From: Flavobacteriaceae bacterium UBA7446 | GTDB taxonomy: Bacteria > Bacteroidota > Bacteroidia > Flavobacteriales > Flavobacteriaceae | Reading direction: 5' to 3' | DNA: 21,069 nucleotides | NCBI GenBank assembly: GCA_002478685.1 | Contig: DLPY01000010.1 | Span: forward strand, 1,118 to 22,186 | Shown here: positions 1-7,172 of the stretch, in pieces | How the letters are laid out: every line of letters starts with the position of its first letter | Position numbering within the stretch: position 1 is the first letter of the stretch | Notes under the pieces: model-generated | What the model saw: the letters and a program-made list of their open reading frames with translations, nothing else | Databases searched by the model: none | Told to the model about the DNA's origin: nothing | Made by a program: the position numbers and the translations under genes

Positions 1-170
1 ATATTGTTAAAGCTGATGTTGGTGGGGCAGTAGGAGGTGCAGCAGGTGCTTGGATAGTGAATGTTGTGCCTGGAGCAGGACAGGTGGCTTACGGCGGAGC
101 TATATTAGGTGGAGCTGTTGCTGGTTCAGTAGGAGTGGCAGTTGTTAAATTCCTAGACTGGGTATGGTAA
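1..170 (+). CDS. C-terminal fragment of a glycine-zipper, bacteriocin-like peptide (5' end outside window)
   Basis: The reading frame is open from base 3 to a TAA at 168-170 and has no start in the window, so the N-terminus is missing. The 55 visible residues are almost all G, A, V and I, with GxxxG-type repeats (GGAVGGAAGAW, then GGAILGGAVAGSVG) and a tryptophan-rich end (FLDWVW). This composition is typical of membrane-inserting glycine-zipper peptides, including class II bacteriocins with double-glycine leaders. The next gene starts on the last base of this stop codon and encodes a tiny membrane protein, the usual place for an immunity protein. The toxin role is inferred from composition and context; a glycine-zipper structural protein is the main alternative. 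The missing N-terminus, where a GG leader would be, is needed to decide. Confidence 0.6.
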   Translation, partial: IVKADVGGAVGGAAGAWIVNVVPGAGQVAYGGAILGGAVAGSVGVAVVKFLDWVW

Positions 171-337
171 TGATAGCTAGAAAAAAAGTTAAGGCATTTA
201 TTATATTCATAATTGTAGGACAAATTGTTTCCTTAATATTATGGCTCATTTTTAAACAAGATTTTATTGTACCCATGTTAATCGCTTCAACCGTAGGATT
301 TCTATTAGGTTACAAAAAAGAAGAAAAAACAAAATAA
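170..337 (+). CDS. Small two-helix membrane protein, possible immunity protein
   Basis: This 55-residue ORF starts at ATG 170-172, sharing one base with the upstream TAA (TAATG), and ends at TAA 335-337. The overlap implies translational coupling to the glycine-zipper gene. The protein begins with a basic patch (MIARKKVK), has a hydrophobic stretch at about residues 9-27, a short polar link (KQDF), a second hydrophobic stretch at about 32-47, and a charged lysine/glutamate tail. That predicts two transmembrane helices with both ends in the cytoplasm. Small basic membrane proteins of this size directly downstream of a bacteriocin gene commonly give self-protection. I do not recognise a named family. 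The immunity role is inference; the ORF is well supported by length, the overlap and the coherent topology. Confidence 0.6.
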   Translation: MIARKKVKAFIIFIIVGQIVSLILWLIFKQDFIVPMLIASTVGFLLGYKKEEKTK

Positions 338-344
338 CGTTGCA

Positions 345-470
345 TAACACGGTATATAAAAAATAGCAGGATAGGTACAAGTTTTTAAAATTTGTGCTTT
401 CCTGTTACTTTATTACAAAAACGAAAATAGCAACATTTAAAACTGCTACTTTTCATATAACTGTCCGTTA
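345..470. repeat. Long bulged imperfect palindrome, attC-like or bidirectional terminator-like
   Basis: The outer ends are TAAC (345-348) and GTTA (467-470). Inside, 353-369 pairs with 443-459 over 17 positions with two A-C mismatches, which become G-U pairs in the minus-strand RNA. Nested inside, 366-380 pairs imperfectly with 391-404. A second small hairpin (424-432 with 444-453) competes for the same right arm. The element follows a pair of tiny genes and precedes the convergent end of the GH3-family gene, so it could end transcription from both sides. Its size and bulged-stem form also resemble integron attC sites, but I do not find the canonical RYYYAAC and GTTRRRY boxes. No integrase is visible in the window. 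Confidence 0.5.
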
Positions 471-490
471 CCGACAGGCAGGTCTGTAAC
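467..490. repeat. Small hairpin with the GACAGGCAGG motif
   Basis: GTTAC (467-471) and CAG (475-477) face CTGTAAC (484-490), forming a short interrupted stem just past the stop codon of the minus-strand GH3-family gene. The inner GACAGGCAGG resembles a short GC-rich word that I recall recurring between flavobacterial genes; that is memory, not a search. It lacks a T-run on either strand, so a role as an intrinsic terminator is not shown. Confidence 0.35.
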
Positions 491-496
491 GCATGC

Positions 497-2008
497 CTAA
501 ACTTTTCCTAATAACTCTTCCAAATGCTCGCGGCTATTGGAAAGGCGTGGTACCTTATGTTGTCCGCCAATTTTGCCTTTTTGTTTTAGCCATTTGTAAA
601 AGGTTTTAGGAGCAGCCACATGCAGTTTTAGTGGCATCAGCGTAATGTTTTTATAGCGTTTGGCTTCGTAGTCGGAGTTTATGCGTTGCAAAGCAATATC
701 CAAATATTCGGCAAAGGCTTCGGGGTTTTTGGGCGGTTTTTTAAATTCAATAAGCCACTCGTGCCCGCCTTTTTCGTTGCCATCCATAAAAATGGGCGCA
801 GCGGTATAGTCCACCACTTGCACTTGGTGTTTTTGGCATACGGTTTCTAGGGCGGTGTCGGCGTTTTCAATGACCAATTCCTCCCCAAACACATTGATAA
901 AATGTTTGGTTCTGCCTGTAATCTTAAAACGATAGGGCGCAATAGAAGTAAAGCGAATCGTATCGCCAATATGGTAACGCCAAAGTCCGGCGTTGGTAGA
1001 AATAATCATGGCGTATTGTACGCCTACTTCCACATCTGAAAGCGGTATTACTTTTTCGTGTTTAGTCCCGTAGGTTTTCATGGGAATAAACTCATAAAAA
1101 ATCCCATAGTCTAGCATGAGCAAAAGTTCATCGGAGTGCAACTGGTCTTGCACCCCAAAAAAGCCCTCAGAGGCATTGTATAGTTCCACATAATGCATGC
1201 CATCACTTGGCAGCAAGGTTTTGTATTGTTCTTTGTAGGGTAAAAAGTTTACGCCCCCGTGAAAATATACTTCCATATTGGGCCATACATCCAAAATGGA
1301 TTCTCGCCCAGTTTCTGCCAATACCTTTTGCAGCAACACCAGCATCCATGAAGGCACGCCCGCCATACTTCGAATGTCTTCCCGAATAGTTTCTCTAACA
1401 ATAGCTTCCATTTTAGATTCCCACTCTGCCATTAACGCCACCTTATGGCTAGGCGAGCTAACCAGTTCTGCCCACAGTGGGAGGTTATCAATAATAATAG
1501 CAGATAAGTCGCCAAAATAAGTGTCATTTTCTTCGTATAGGGCTTTACTACCACCTAAACGTAGTGCCTTTCCTTGAAACAAAGTGGAGCTTTCGTTATT
1601 GGCAAAATACAGGCTTAACATGTCTTTTCCGCCCTTAAAATGGCAGTCTTCTAGCGATTCGTTAGAAATGGGAATAAACTTACTTTTGGCATTGGTTGTC
1701 CCACTCGATTTGGCAAACCACTTGATGGACGTGGGCCAAAAGATATTTTGTTCTCCCTTGCGCGAACGTTCAATCATGGGTGCAATCTCCTCATAGGTTT
1801 GCACGGGCACTCGATTGGCAAAGTCTTCATACTGCTGCATATCGGCAAAGCCGTATTGCTTACCCACTTCGGTGTTTTTAGCGGTGAGTAATAAATTGGT
1901 CAATTCTTCCCGCTGAACCTCGTTGGGATATTTGATAAATAATTCAATATCATGTACTCGCTTTTTAAGCAGCCAAGAAACAACCGTATGCAGTAGTGGT
2001 ATTGCCAT
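497..2008 (-). CDS. GH3-family (auxin-responsive promoter-like) acyl-adenylating protein
   Basis: The 503-residue protein matches the bacterial branch of the GH3 family, adenylate-forming enzymes of the ANL superfamily. Plant members join amino acids to jasmonate or auxin; the substrate of the Bacteroidetes proteins is not known to me. The ATP/AMP-binding loop SSGTTNAKSKFIPIS starts at residue 101. YNASEGFFG, in the middle of the protein, fits the adenylate-binding motif, and GRTKHFINVFGEELV is the C-terminal hinge region. The basic end (KWLKQKGKIGGQHKVPRL) is typical of full-length members. There is no signal peptide, so it should be cytoplasmic. The start is the ATG at 2006-2008; the divergent DUF2797 gene begins 32 bases away. 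Its 3' end faces the palindrome at 345-470. Confidence 0.88.
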   Translation of the reverse strand: MAIPLLHTVVSWLLKKRVHDIELFIKYPNEVQREELTNLLLTAKNTEVGKQYGFADMQQYEDFANRVPVQTYEEIAPMIERSRKGEQNIFWPTSIKWFAKSSGTTNAKSKFIPISNESLEDCHFKGGKDMLSLYFANNESSTLFQGKALRLGGSKALYEENDTYFGDLSAIIIDNLPLWAELVSSPSHKVALMAEWESKMEAIVRETIREDIRSMAGVPSWMLVLLQKVLAETGRESILDVWPNMEVYFHGGVNFLPYKEQYKTLLPSDGMHYVELYNASEGFFGVQDQLHSDELLLMLDYGIFYEFIPMKTYGTKHEKVIPLSDVEVGVQYAMIISTNAGLWRYHIGDTIRFTSIAPYRFKITGRTKHFINVFGEELVIENADTALETVCQKHQVQVVDYTAAPIFMDGNEKGGHEWLIEFKKPPKNPEAFAEYLDIALQRINSDYEAKRYKNITLMPLKLHVAAPKTFYKWLKQKGKIGGQHKVPRLSNSREHLEELLGKV

Positions 2009-2040
2009 TTTGGGTATATTGCTAAACGAAAATACGAATT

Positions 2041-2829
2041 ATGTTTCAAGGGGTACTGACCAAAATGCAAACCGAGTTGCATACGCCCGTAGATTATTAC
2101 CTTTTATTCCACGATTCTTTTTTGCATGTGAACAGTTTATTGCAAAAAAAAGTGCACATATCCCTTATCGGATATGAGTGTTTAAGCTGTCATGAATCCA
2201 AAGAAATTTTTCGTCAAGGATTTTGCAAATCGTGTTTTTTTGAAACCCCAAGTGCCGGCGAATGGATCATGAAACCCGAACTAAGTCAAGCACATTTGGG
2301 TATCGAAGACCGAGATTTGGAGTTTGAACAAAAAGTACAGTTGCAACCGCATATTGTATATTTTGCGGTCTCGAGCGGACTTAAGGTTGGAGTCACTAGA
2401 AAAACCCAAATCCCTACACGTTGGATTGACCAAGGCGCACACCAAGCCTTGCCCATTGTGGAGGTGCCAAATCGCTATTTGGCGGGCATTACCGAAGTGG
2501 CACTTAAAAACTATTTCAACGACAAAACAAATTGGCGCACCATGCTCCAAAATCAGGGAGAACAGTTGGATTTGGTTGCCGAGCGTGAAGCCTGTTTATC
2601 CAAACTTCCCCCCGAAGTGCAACCCTATGTCGTTGCTGATAAAGGGATAGAGGTTAGCTATCCCGTGCAGCGCTTTCCCGAAAAGGTAAAAAGCCTAACA
2701 CTTTCTAAATCATCGCAATACACGGGCGTGCTAAAAGGCATTAAGGGGCAGTATTGGATTTTTGAAGATGATATTGTTTGGAATGTTCGTGCACACGAAG
2801 GACACGTGGTGTCTATCGCAGTAGTTTAA
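2041..2829 (+). CDS. DUF2797 family protein
   Basis: The 262-residue protein shows the hallmarks of DUF2797. It has an N-terminal zinc-knuckle-like set of cysteines (C47xxC50 and C62xxC65). A core follows with LQPHIVYFAVSSGLKVGVTR, IPTRWIDQGA and PNRYLAGITEVAL, and then DKTNWRTML. The VYFA...LKVGVTR...RW pattern is reminiscent of GIY-YIG nuclease cores, but I cannot establish catalytic activity. The molecular function of the family is unknown. The start at ATG 2041 is preferred over the ATG at 2065, because the MxxGxLxKM opening is the usual beginning of the family. It is transcribed away from the GH3-family gene, and its stop codon overlaps by bases the stop codon of the convergent rluF. Confidence 0.85.
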   Translation: MFQGVLTKMQTELHTPVDYYLLFHDSFLHVNSLLQKKVHISLIGYECLSCHESKEIFRQGFCKSCFFETPSAGEWIMKPELSQAHLGIEDRDLEFEQKVQLQPHIVYFAVSSGLKVGVTRKTQIPTRWIDQGAHQALPIVEVPNRYLAGITEVALKNYFNDKTNWRTMLQNQGEQLDLVAEREACLSKLPPEVQPYVVADKGIEVSYPVQRFPEKVKSLTLSKSSQYTGVLKGIKGQYWIFEDDIVWNVRAHEGHVVSIAVV

Positions 2830-3560
2830 CCCTCAAAGGTCTTTTTGGAATTTGCCACTAAACGGTTGATTTCAGCCAATTCTTTTTTGGTCAGATGACG
2901 CCATTTGCCAACACCCACATCTAACAAAATGTTCATAATCCGTACCCGCTTAAGCGTAACCACGGTGTAATCCAAATACTCGCACATGCGTCTAATTTGG
3001 CGGTTTAGTCCTTGCGTTAGTATGATTTTAAAGGTTCTTTTATGGGTTTGGATTACCTTGCATGGGCGTGTAACGGTATCTAAAATGGGAACGCCTTTGC
3101 TCATTTTTTCCACAAATGCTTTGGTAATGGGTCTGTCAACGGTAACCACATATTCTTTTTCGTGATGATTTCTGGCACGCAGTATTTTGTTGACGATATC
3201 GCCGTCGTTAGTTAAAAAAATCAAGCCTTCCGAAGGCTTATCTAATCGACCAATAGGGAAAATACGCGTTGGATAATTGATGTAGTCAATGATGTTGTTT
3301 TTTTCAAAACGGGTATCTGTAGTACAGACAATTCCAACAGGTTTGTTAAAGGCAATATAGACTGGTTTGTTTTCTTTTTTATTTATCGAAACACCGTCCA
3401 CGGCAATGGCATCATCGGCAGTAACTTTTAGCCCCATGACCACAGGTTTTCCATTCACCTTAATTCTACCTTCGTCAATAAGTTTATCGGCGGCACGCCG
3501 AGAGCAGTAGCCCAATTCGCTGAGGTATTTGTTTATCCGAACCGCTGCTTTTTCCTCCAT
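2826..3560 (-). CDS. rluF: 23S rRNA pseudouridine synthase RluF
   Basis: The 244-residue protein belongs to the RsuA/RluB/E/F family of rRNA pseudouridine synthases. An N-terminal S4 RNA-binding domain (about residues 7-60, INKYLSELGYCSRRAAD) precedes the catalytic domain. GRLDKPSEGLIFLTNDGD carries the catalytic Asp107. The RluF-like features are the RARNHHEKEY segment and QGLNRQIRRMCEYL followed by RVRIMN. In E. coli, RluF makes pseudouridine at 23S position 2604. The assignment to RluF rather than RluB or RluE rests on these segments. It is the last gene of a very tight minus-strand unit: only one base separates its ATG from the end of the transporter gene upstream. Its stop overlaps the stop of the convergent DUF2797 gene. 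Confidence 0.9.
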   Translation of the reverse strand: MEEKAAVRINKYLSELGYCSRRAADKLIDEGRIKVNGKPVVMGLKVTADDAIAVDGVSINKKENKPVYIAFNKPVGIVCTTDTRFEKNNIIDYINYPTRIFPIGRLDKPSEGLIFLTNDGDIVNKILRARNHHEKEYVVTVDRPITKAFVEKMSKGVPILDTVTRPCKVIQTHKRTFKIILTQGLNRQIRRMCEYLDYTVVTLKRVRIMNILLDVGVGKWRHLTKKELAEINRLVANSKKTFEG

Positions 3561-3561
3561 A

Positions 3562-4257
3562 TTACAGTTGGATTTCTTCTCCCAGTTGCAGCTTAAATCG
3601 GTGTCTGATGAGCCCTATAAAGAGGTACAAAAATGGGGTGTCAAATGCGGCAACCAATACTTTAAAAATCACACTTGATACGACTAATCCCCAAAAAAGT
3701 TCCCATGGCAAAAGCCCAAACACACAAAGGAGTAAGATGACTGTAGTGGAGTCGATTATTTGGGAGGCAAAAGTGGAAAAGTTGTTTCTTAGCCAAAGGT
3801 GATTTCCTTTGGTGAGATTTTTCCAAAAGTGATAAATGCGAATATCCACAAACTGTGCCGACAAATACGCAATCATAGAAGCCAATACTGCAAGTGGCGA
3901 CATGGCAAAAACCTTGTGGAAGGTAGCGTCGTCAACAGGAGAGGTTGGTATGGAGGGCACCTCGCCTGAAATAAGTAATATCCCAATGGAAAAAAAGGAT
4001 GCAAAAATTCCGGCAATAACCACTTGATTGGCGCTTTTTTTACCAAAAATTTCAGAGATAATATCCGTAATAAGAAACGTGATGGGGTAGGGTAATATAC
4101 CTACTGAAAGCTCAAAAAGACGAAAGCCAAAAACTTCCCAGTCAAAGGGATACCAATAAAAAAACTTTTGAAAAATCAGGTTAGAAACCACCAAAGAGGT
4201 GATGAACAACGCTGCCAAATACAAATATAACCTGCGAGCCGCTAAGGTTGCCTGCAT
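3562..4257 (-). CDS. yhhQ: Queuosine precursor transporter, YhhQ/VUT (DUF165) family
   Basis: The 231-residue integral membrane protein has about six hydrophobic segments. It carries the family's conserved pieces: YPITFLITDIISEIFGKK in the first half, AQFVDIRIYHFWK in the middle, and WLRNNFSTFASQIIDS before the final helices. E. coli YhhQ imports the queuosine precursors preQ0/preQ1 across the inner membrane for tRNA modification; the same role here is by family. The ATG (4255-4257) directly abuts the TAG stop of sppA (4258-4260) with no spacer, and rluF starts one base after its stop. The three are therefore almost certainly one transcript. Two of the three products serve RNA modification. 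Confidence 0.88.
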   Translation of the reverse strand: MQATLAARRLYLYLAALFITSLVVSNLIFQKFFYWYPFDWEVFGFRLFELSVGILPYPITFLITDIISEIFGKKSANQVVIAGIFASFFSIGILLISGEVPSIPTSPVDDATFHKVFAMSPLAVLASMIAYLSAQFVDIRIYHFWKNLTKGNHLWLRNNFSTFASQIIDSTTVILLLCVFGLLPWELFWGLVVSSVIFKVLVAAFDTPFLYLFIGLIRHRFKLQLGEEIQL

Positions 4258-6012
4258 CTAGTTGATGTTAAGGGTAAATGGCAGGCGTGCTTGAATTTGA
4301 TTTGCGGGATGTTGTAATGCTTTTGCGTTGGTAATCCAAAGCCCAAGTTCTGGTGGGAGTTCCTGCGTGATACTGCCAAAAGGACCACTAAACAGTTCTT
4401 CTAAAACACTCTCAAAATCTTCCTCATATTTTGGATACGAAGTGACTTTATAGTCGTCAATTTTGGCAAGGGCTGCCGCACGACCTAAGGCAGTTTCCAA
4501 ACCGCCCAAATGGTCTACAAGCCCAATATCTTTTGCTTCAACACCCGACCAAACACGTCCTTGTGCAATTTTATGTACTTGCTCTTTGGTCATGTTTCTG
4601 CCATCGGCAACACGGGTTAAAAAAGTTTGATAAACTTGATTAATGCTAACTTTTATTTCTTCTTTGGTTGCATTGCTAAGTGGCTCAAATGGGGTGTAAA
4701 ATGTAGCGCGTTTGTTTGTGGCAACTTGTTCGGCATTAATGCCCCAGCGTGTTGCTAAGCGATTAACATTGGGCAATAAACCCCAGACACCAATAGAACC
4801 CGTAATGGTAGTGGGTTCGGCAACAATTTCGTCAGCATTTGCAGCAATATAATACCCACCAGAAGCAGCGACATTTCCCATAGAAACCACTACTTTTTTG
4901 GTCTTTTTTAGGTGCTCAATTTCTTCCCAAATAAGTTCGGATGCCAATGCGCTACCGCCAGGTGAATTAACGCGTAACACTACGGCTTTTATGTTTTTCT
5001 TCTTGCCTATTTTCTTTAGAGCTTTGATGATTTTCTCTTGCCCAATAATATCCGTTCCCCCTTCGCCGTACACAATGCTTCCTTGTGCATAGACTACCGC
5101 AATACGATTTGGTCCTTTGCCTTTTCTAGTGCCATCAATGCTTGAGTACTCTGTAAAATTGGTATACTTTACATCGTCTTCATGCATTCGCTCAGCAATC
5201 TTTTCTTCATAGGCACGGCGCGTAGCCGCTCCATCAACCAACGATGCATTCGTAGCGCGTTGTGCCGTAAGTCCAGTAACAGCATCGGCGTTTTTGTCTA
5301 ATTCCTTTACTGTCATTCCACGACTTTGGGAAATATCGACAAGTACTTCGTCCCAAATATGGTCTAAAAACGATTGGATTTGCTCCCTGTTTTCATTACT
5401 CATGTTGTCATCCAAAAAAGGTTCCACAGCACTTTTGTATTTTCCATTGCGTATAACTTCCATGGTGATTCCTGATTTTTCTTGCGCCGACTTGTAGTAC
5501 AGCACTTCGGCACTAAGCCCACGAAAATCCACAGCTCCCTCAGGGTGAACAAAAATAGAGTCGGCAACAGAAGCTAAAAAATAATCCGCTTGTCCGAAGT
5601 AATCACTGTAGGCATACACAAATTTTCCACTTTCTTTAAATGTTGCTAATGCATTACGAACAGCAGAAATGTTAGCAATTCCACCTAAAGCACTCATGTT
5701 TTGGATGCTAATTCCTGAAATTCGCTCATCTTCTGCAGCTTTTGCTATGGCAGGGAGTATGGCGTTAAGCCCATAGGCTTCGGGATCTAACTCAAGGGCA
5801 CCCGAAAATGAAAAAGACTGTGGTTCACGATCTTGGATGGGCACTTTCATATTCAAAACCAACACCGTGTTGTTTTCAATTTCTACAGCTTTGCTATCTT
5901 CTTCAAACATAGCAATCGAACCTGCAATAAAAACAAATAGAAACACAAATAATAGCCCAAGTGCGATAAAAGTACCTAGGGCAGAACTGATTAAATTTTT
6001 AAAAAAACTCAT
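4258..6012 (-). CDS. sppA: Signal peptide peptidase SppA, 67 kDa type (protease IV)
   Basis: This is a membrane-anchored serine/lysine-dyad protease that degrades signal peptides left after export. The N-terminal half supplies the catalytic lysine in GKYKSAVEPF and the C-terminal half the serine in GNVAASGGYYIA; both are present. From the chosen start these are about K193 and S384. The two halves are the tandem S49 domains of the long form, and the length (584 residues) fits. One transmembrane segment lies near the N-terminus (about residues 10-31). I chose the ATG at 6010-6012 (MSFFKNLISSALG), which resembles family N-termini and leaves 60 bases for divergent promoters. A GTG at 6070-6072 and an ATG at 6061-6063 would add 20 or 17 residues and nearly touch folK. 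It heads the sppA-yhhQ-rluF unit. Confidence 0.92.
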   Translation of the reverse strand: MSFFKNLISSALGTFIALGLLFVFLFVFIAGSIAMFEEDSKAVEIENNTVLVLNMKVPIQDREPQSFSFSGALELDPEAYGLNAILPAIAKAAEDERISGISIQNMSALGGIANISAVRNALATFKESGKFVYAYSDYFGQADYFLASVADSIFVHPEGAVDFRGLSAEVLYYKSAQEKSGITMEVIRNGKYKSAVEPFLDDNMSNENREQIQSFLDHIWDEVLVDISQSRGMTVKELDKNADAVTGLTAQRATNASLVDGAATRRAYEEKIAERMHEDDVKYTNFTEYSSIDGTRKGKGPNRIAVVYAQGSIVYGEGGTDIIGQEKIIKALKKIGKKKNIKAVVLRVNSPGGSALASELIWEEIEHLKKTKKVVVSMGNVAASGGYYIAANADEIVAEPTTITGSIGVWGLLPNVNRLATRWGINAEQVATNKRATFYTPFEPLSNATKEEIKVSINQVYQTFLTRVADGRNMTKEQVHKIAQGRVWSGVEAKDIGLVDHLGGLETALGRAAALAKIDDYKVTSYPKYEEDFESVLEELFSGPFGSITQELPPELGLWITNAKALQHPANQIQARLPFTLNIN

Positions 6013-6072
6013 AACATTTGGTGTGAGTCCCAAATATACAGGTTTCCCAATTCTTTTCCCCATTTTTGTCAC

Positions 6073-6570
6073 ATGGCACGAATTTATATTTCGACAGGTA
6101 GTAATTTAGGATGCAGACTTGATTTTTTACAACAAGGATTGGATGCTGTTGTGCAATATATTGGTAAGGTTATTGCTATTTCATCTGTGGTTGAAACCCC
6201 TGCCTTAGGCTTTGATGGGAATTCTTTTTTGAACGCCTGCTTTACAGTAGAAACTAATCTCCCTCCCAAAAAAGTTATACAAATAATGTTGCAGATTGAA
6301 AAAAAGCATGGCAGAACACGAAATGTGGCTTTGGGGTATCAAAACAGGACACTGGATTTAGATTTGATTTTTTATGATGACCTGGTGTTAAAAGAACCAA
6401 CGTTGACACTGCCTCATCCTTCGATGGAAAAACGCCGATTTGTATTGCAGCCACTTGCTGAAATCGCCCCATTCAAAGTTCATCCAATTACCAAAAAAAG
6501 CATGGAGGAATTATTGGCAAAATGCGAGGACAAAACAGTACCTATTAAAACGCAGTATTCGCTAACGTAA
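6073..6570 (+). CDS. folK: 2-amino-4-hydroxy-6-hydroxymethyldihydropteridine pyrophosphokinase
   Basis: FolK transfers pyrophosphate from ATP to 6-hydroxymethyl-7,8-dihydropterin, the step before dihydropteroate synthase in folate synthesis. The 165-residue protein has the expected length. The start (ARIYISTGSNLGCRLDFLQQ) is the family's GSNLG motif. VVETPALGF and SFLNACFTVET form the pterin pocket. GRTRNV and NRTLDLDLIFYDD carry the ATP- and magnesium-binding residues (the DLDL aspartates). LPHPSMEKRRFVLQPLAEI is the conserved end of the fold. It is monofunctional, without a fused dihydroneopterin aldolase or dihydropteroate synthase. It is divergent from sppA and ends 7 bases from the convergent methyltransferase gene; no terminator hairpin is visible between them. 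Confidence 0.95.
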   Translation: MARIYISTGSNLGCRLDFLQQGLDAVVQYIGKVIAISSVVETPALGFDGNSFLNACFTVETNLPPKKVIQIMLQIEKKHGRTRNVALGYQNRTLDLDLIFYDDLVLKEPTLTLPHPSMEKRRFVLQPLAEIAPFKVHPITKKSMEELLAKCEDKTVPIKTQYSLT

Positions 6571-6577
6571 TTTGCTT

Positions 6578-7111
6578 TTAGGTGGGGCGTAAATGCATAA
6601 AGAAATGCCACATGACCATACCTGCAGAGGTGGCTACATTTAAAGAGTGTTTTGTGCCCAATTGGGGAATTTCCACCGCAGTATTACAAATGTCAATAAC
6701 CTCTTGTGAAATGCCCTTGACTTCGTTGCCTAATACCAACACAGCAGTTTGCGTTGGATTTGGTTTGATTTCATCCAAAAATGTAGCTCCTTGCACTTGC
6801 TCTACCGCATAGCATTGGGCTTCCGATTCACGTAATGCTGTTACCGCATTTACGGCAGAATCGGTATGACGCCATGCCACACTTTCTGTAGCACCGAGTG
6901 CCGTTTTGTGAATGTCTTTATGTGGAGGTGTAGGTGTAATGCCGCAAAGAACAATTTCCGAAATCCGAAACGCATCTGCTGTGCGAAAAATAGCACCCAC
7001 ATTGTTTCTGCTTCGAATGTTATCTAGTACCAAAATGATATTCGATTTTGGTGCAGCCTTAAATGCAGCCACATCCATTCGATTGAGTTCTTCCATGGTC
7101 CATTTTCGCAT
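6578..7111 (-). CDS. SpoU/TrmH-family RNA 2'-O-methyltransferase
   Basis: The 177-residue protein consists of a SPOUT methyltransferase domain with its three motifs: NNVGAIFRTAD (residues 36-46) with the catalytic arginine, VLVLGNEVKGIS (124-135), and IPQLGTKHSLNVATSAG (about 148-164). Together these make the trefoil knot that binds S-adenosylmethionine. There is no N-terminal L30e-like or other RNA-binding domain, so it is the minimal form, as in TrmL or short TrmH proteins. The target could be tRNA or rRNA; the sequence does not tell. The divergent mutS begins 61 bases away. The start ATG at 7109-7111 fits the usual family N-terminus. Confidence 0.9.
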   Translation of the reverse strand: MRKWTMEELNRMDVAAFKAAPKSNIILVLDNIRSRNNVGAIFRTADAFRISEIVLCGITPTPPHKDIHKTALGATESVAWRHTDSAVNAVTALRESEAQCYAVEQVQGATFLDEIKPNPTQTAVLVLGNEVKGISQEVIDICNTAVEIPQLGTKHSLNVATSAGMVMWHFFMHLRPT

Positions 7112-7125
7112 GACGCAAAGTTACG

Positions 7126-7153
7126 TTGTGTTTGGCTAAAAATGGTAAATTAG
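7126..7153 (+). promoter_or_regulatory. Possible mutS promoter
   Basis: TTG at 7126-7128 and TAAATTAG at 7146-7153 are spaced 17 bases apart and resemble the Bacteroidetes TTG / TAnnTTTG promoter with one -7 mismatch. They lie 20 bases before the mutS start codon. The -33 element overlaps the first bases upstream of the divergent methyltransferase gene. Confidence 0.3.
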
Positions 7154-7172
7154 CACGCATTAAACCCTCGCT

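Noticed and set aside
345..470. Calling the palindrome a canonical integron attC site
   Set aside because: The RYYYAAC and GTTRRRY boxes are not matched and no integrase is in view; kept only as a structural resemblance.
2027..2034. TATTTTCG on the minus strand as a -7 box for the GH3-family gene
   Set aside because: One mismatch and no TTG at a suitable distance (nearest at 12 or 26 bases).
6013..6072. Upstream extension of sppA from a GTG at 6072
   Set aside because: The added 20 residues do not resemble family N-termini and would leave no room for the divergent folK promoter; the ATG at 6012 directly precedes the usual hydrophobic anchor.
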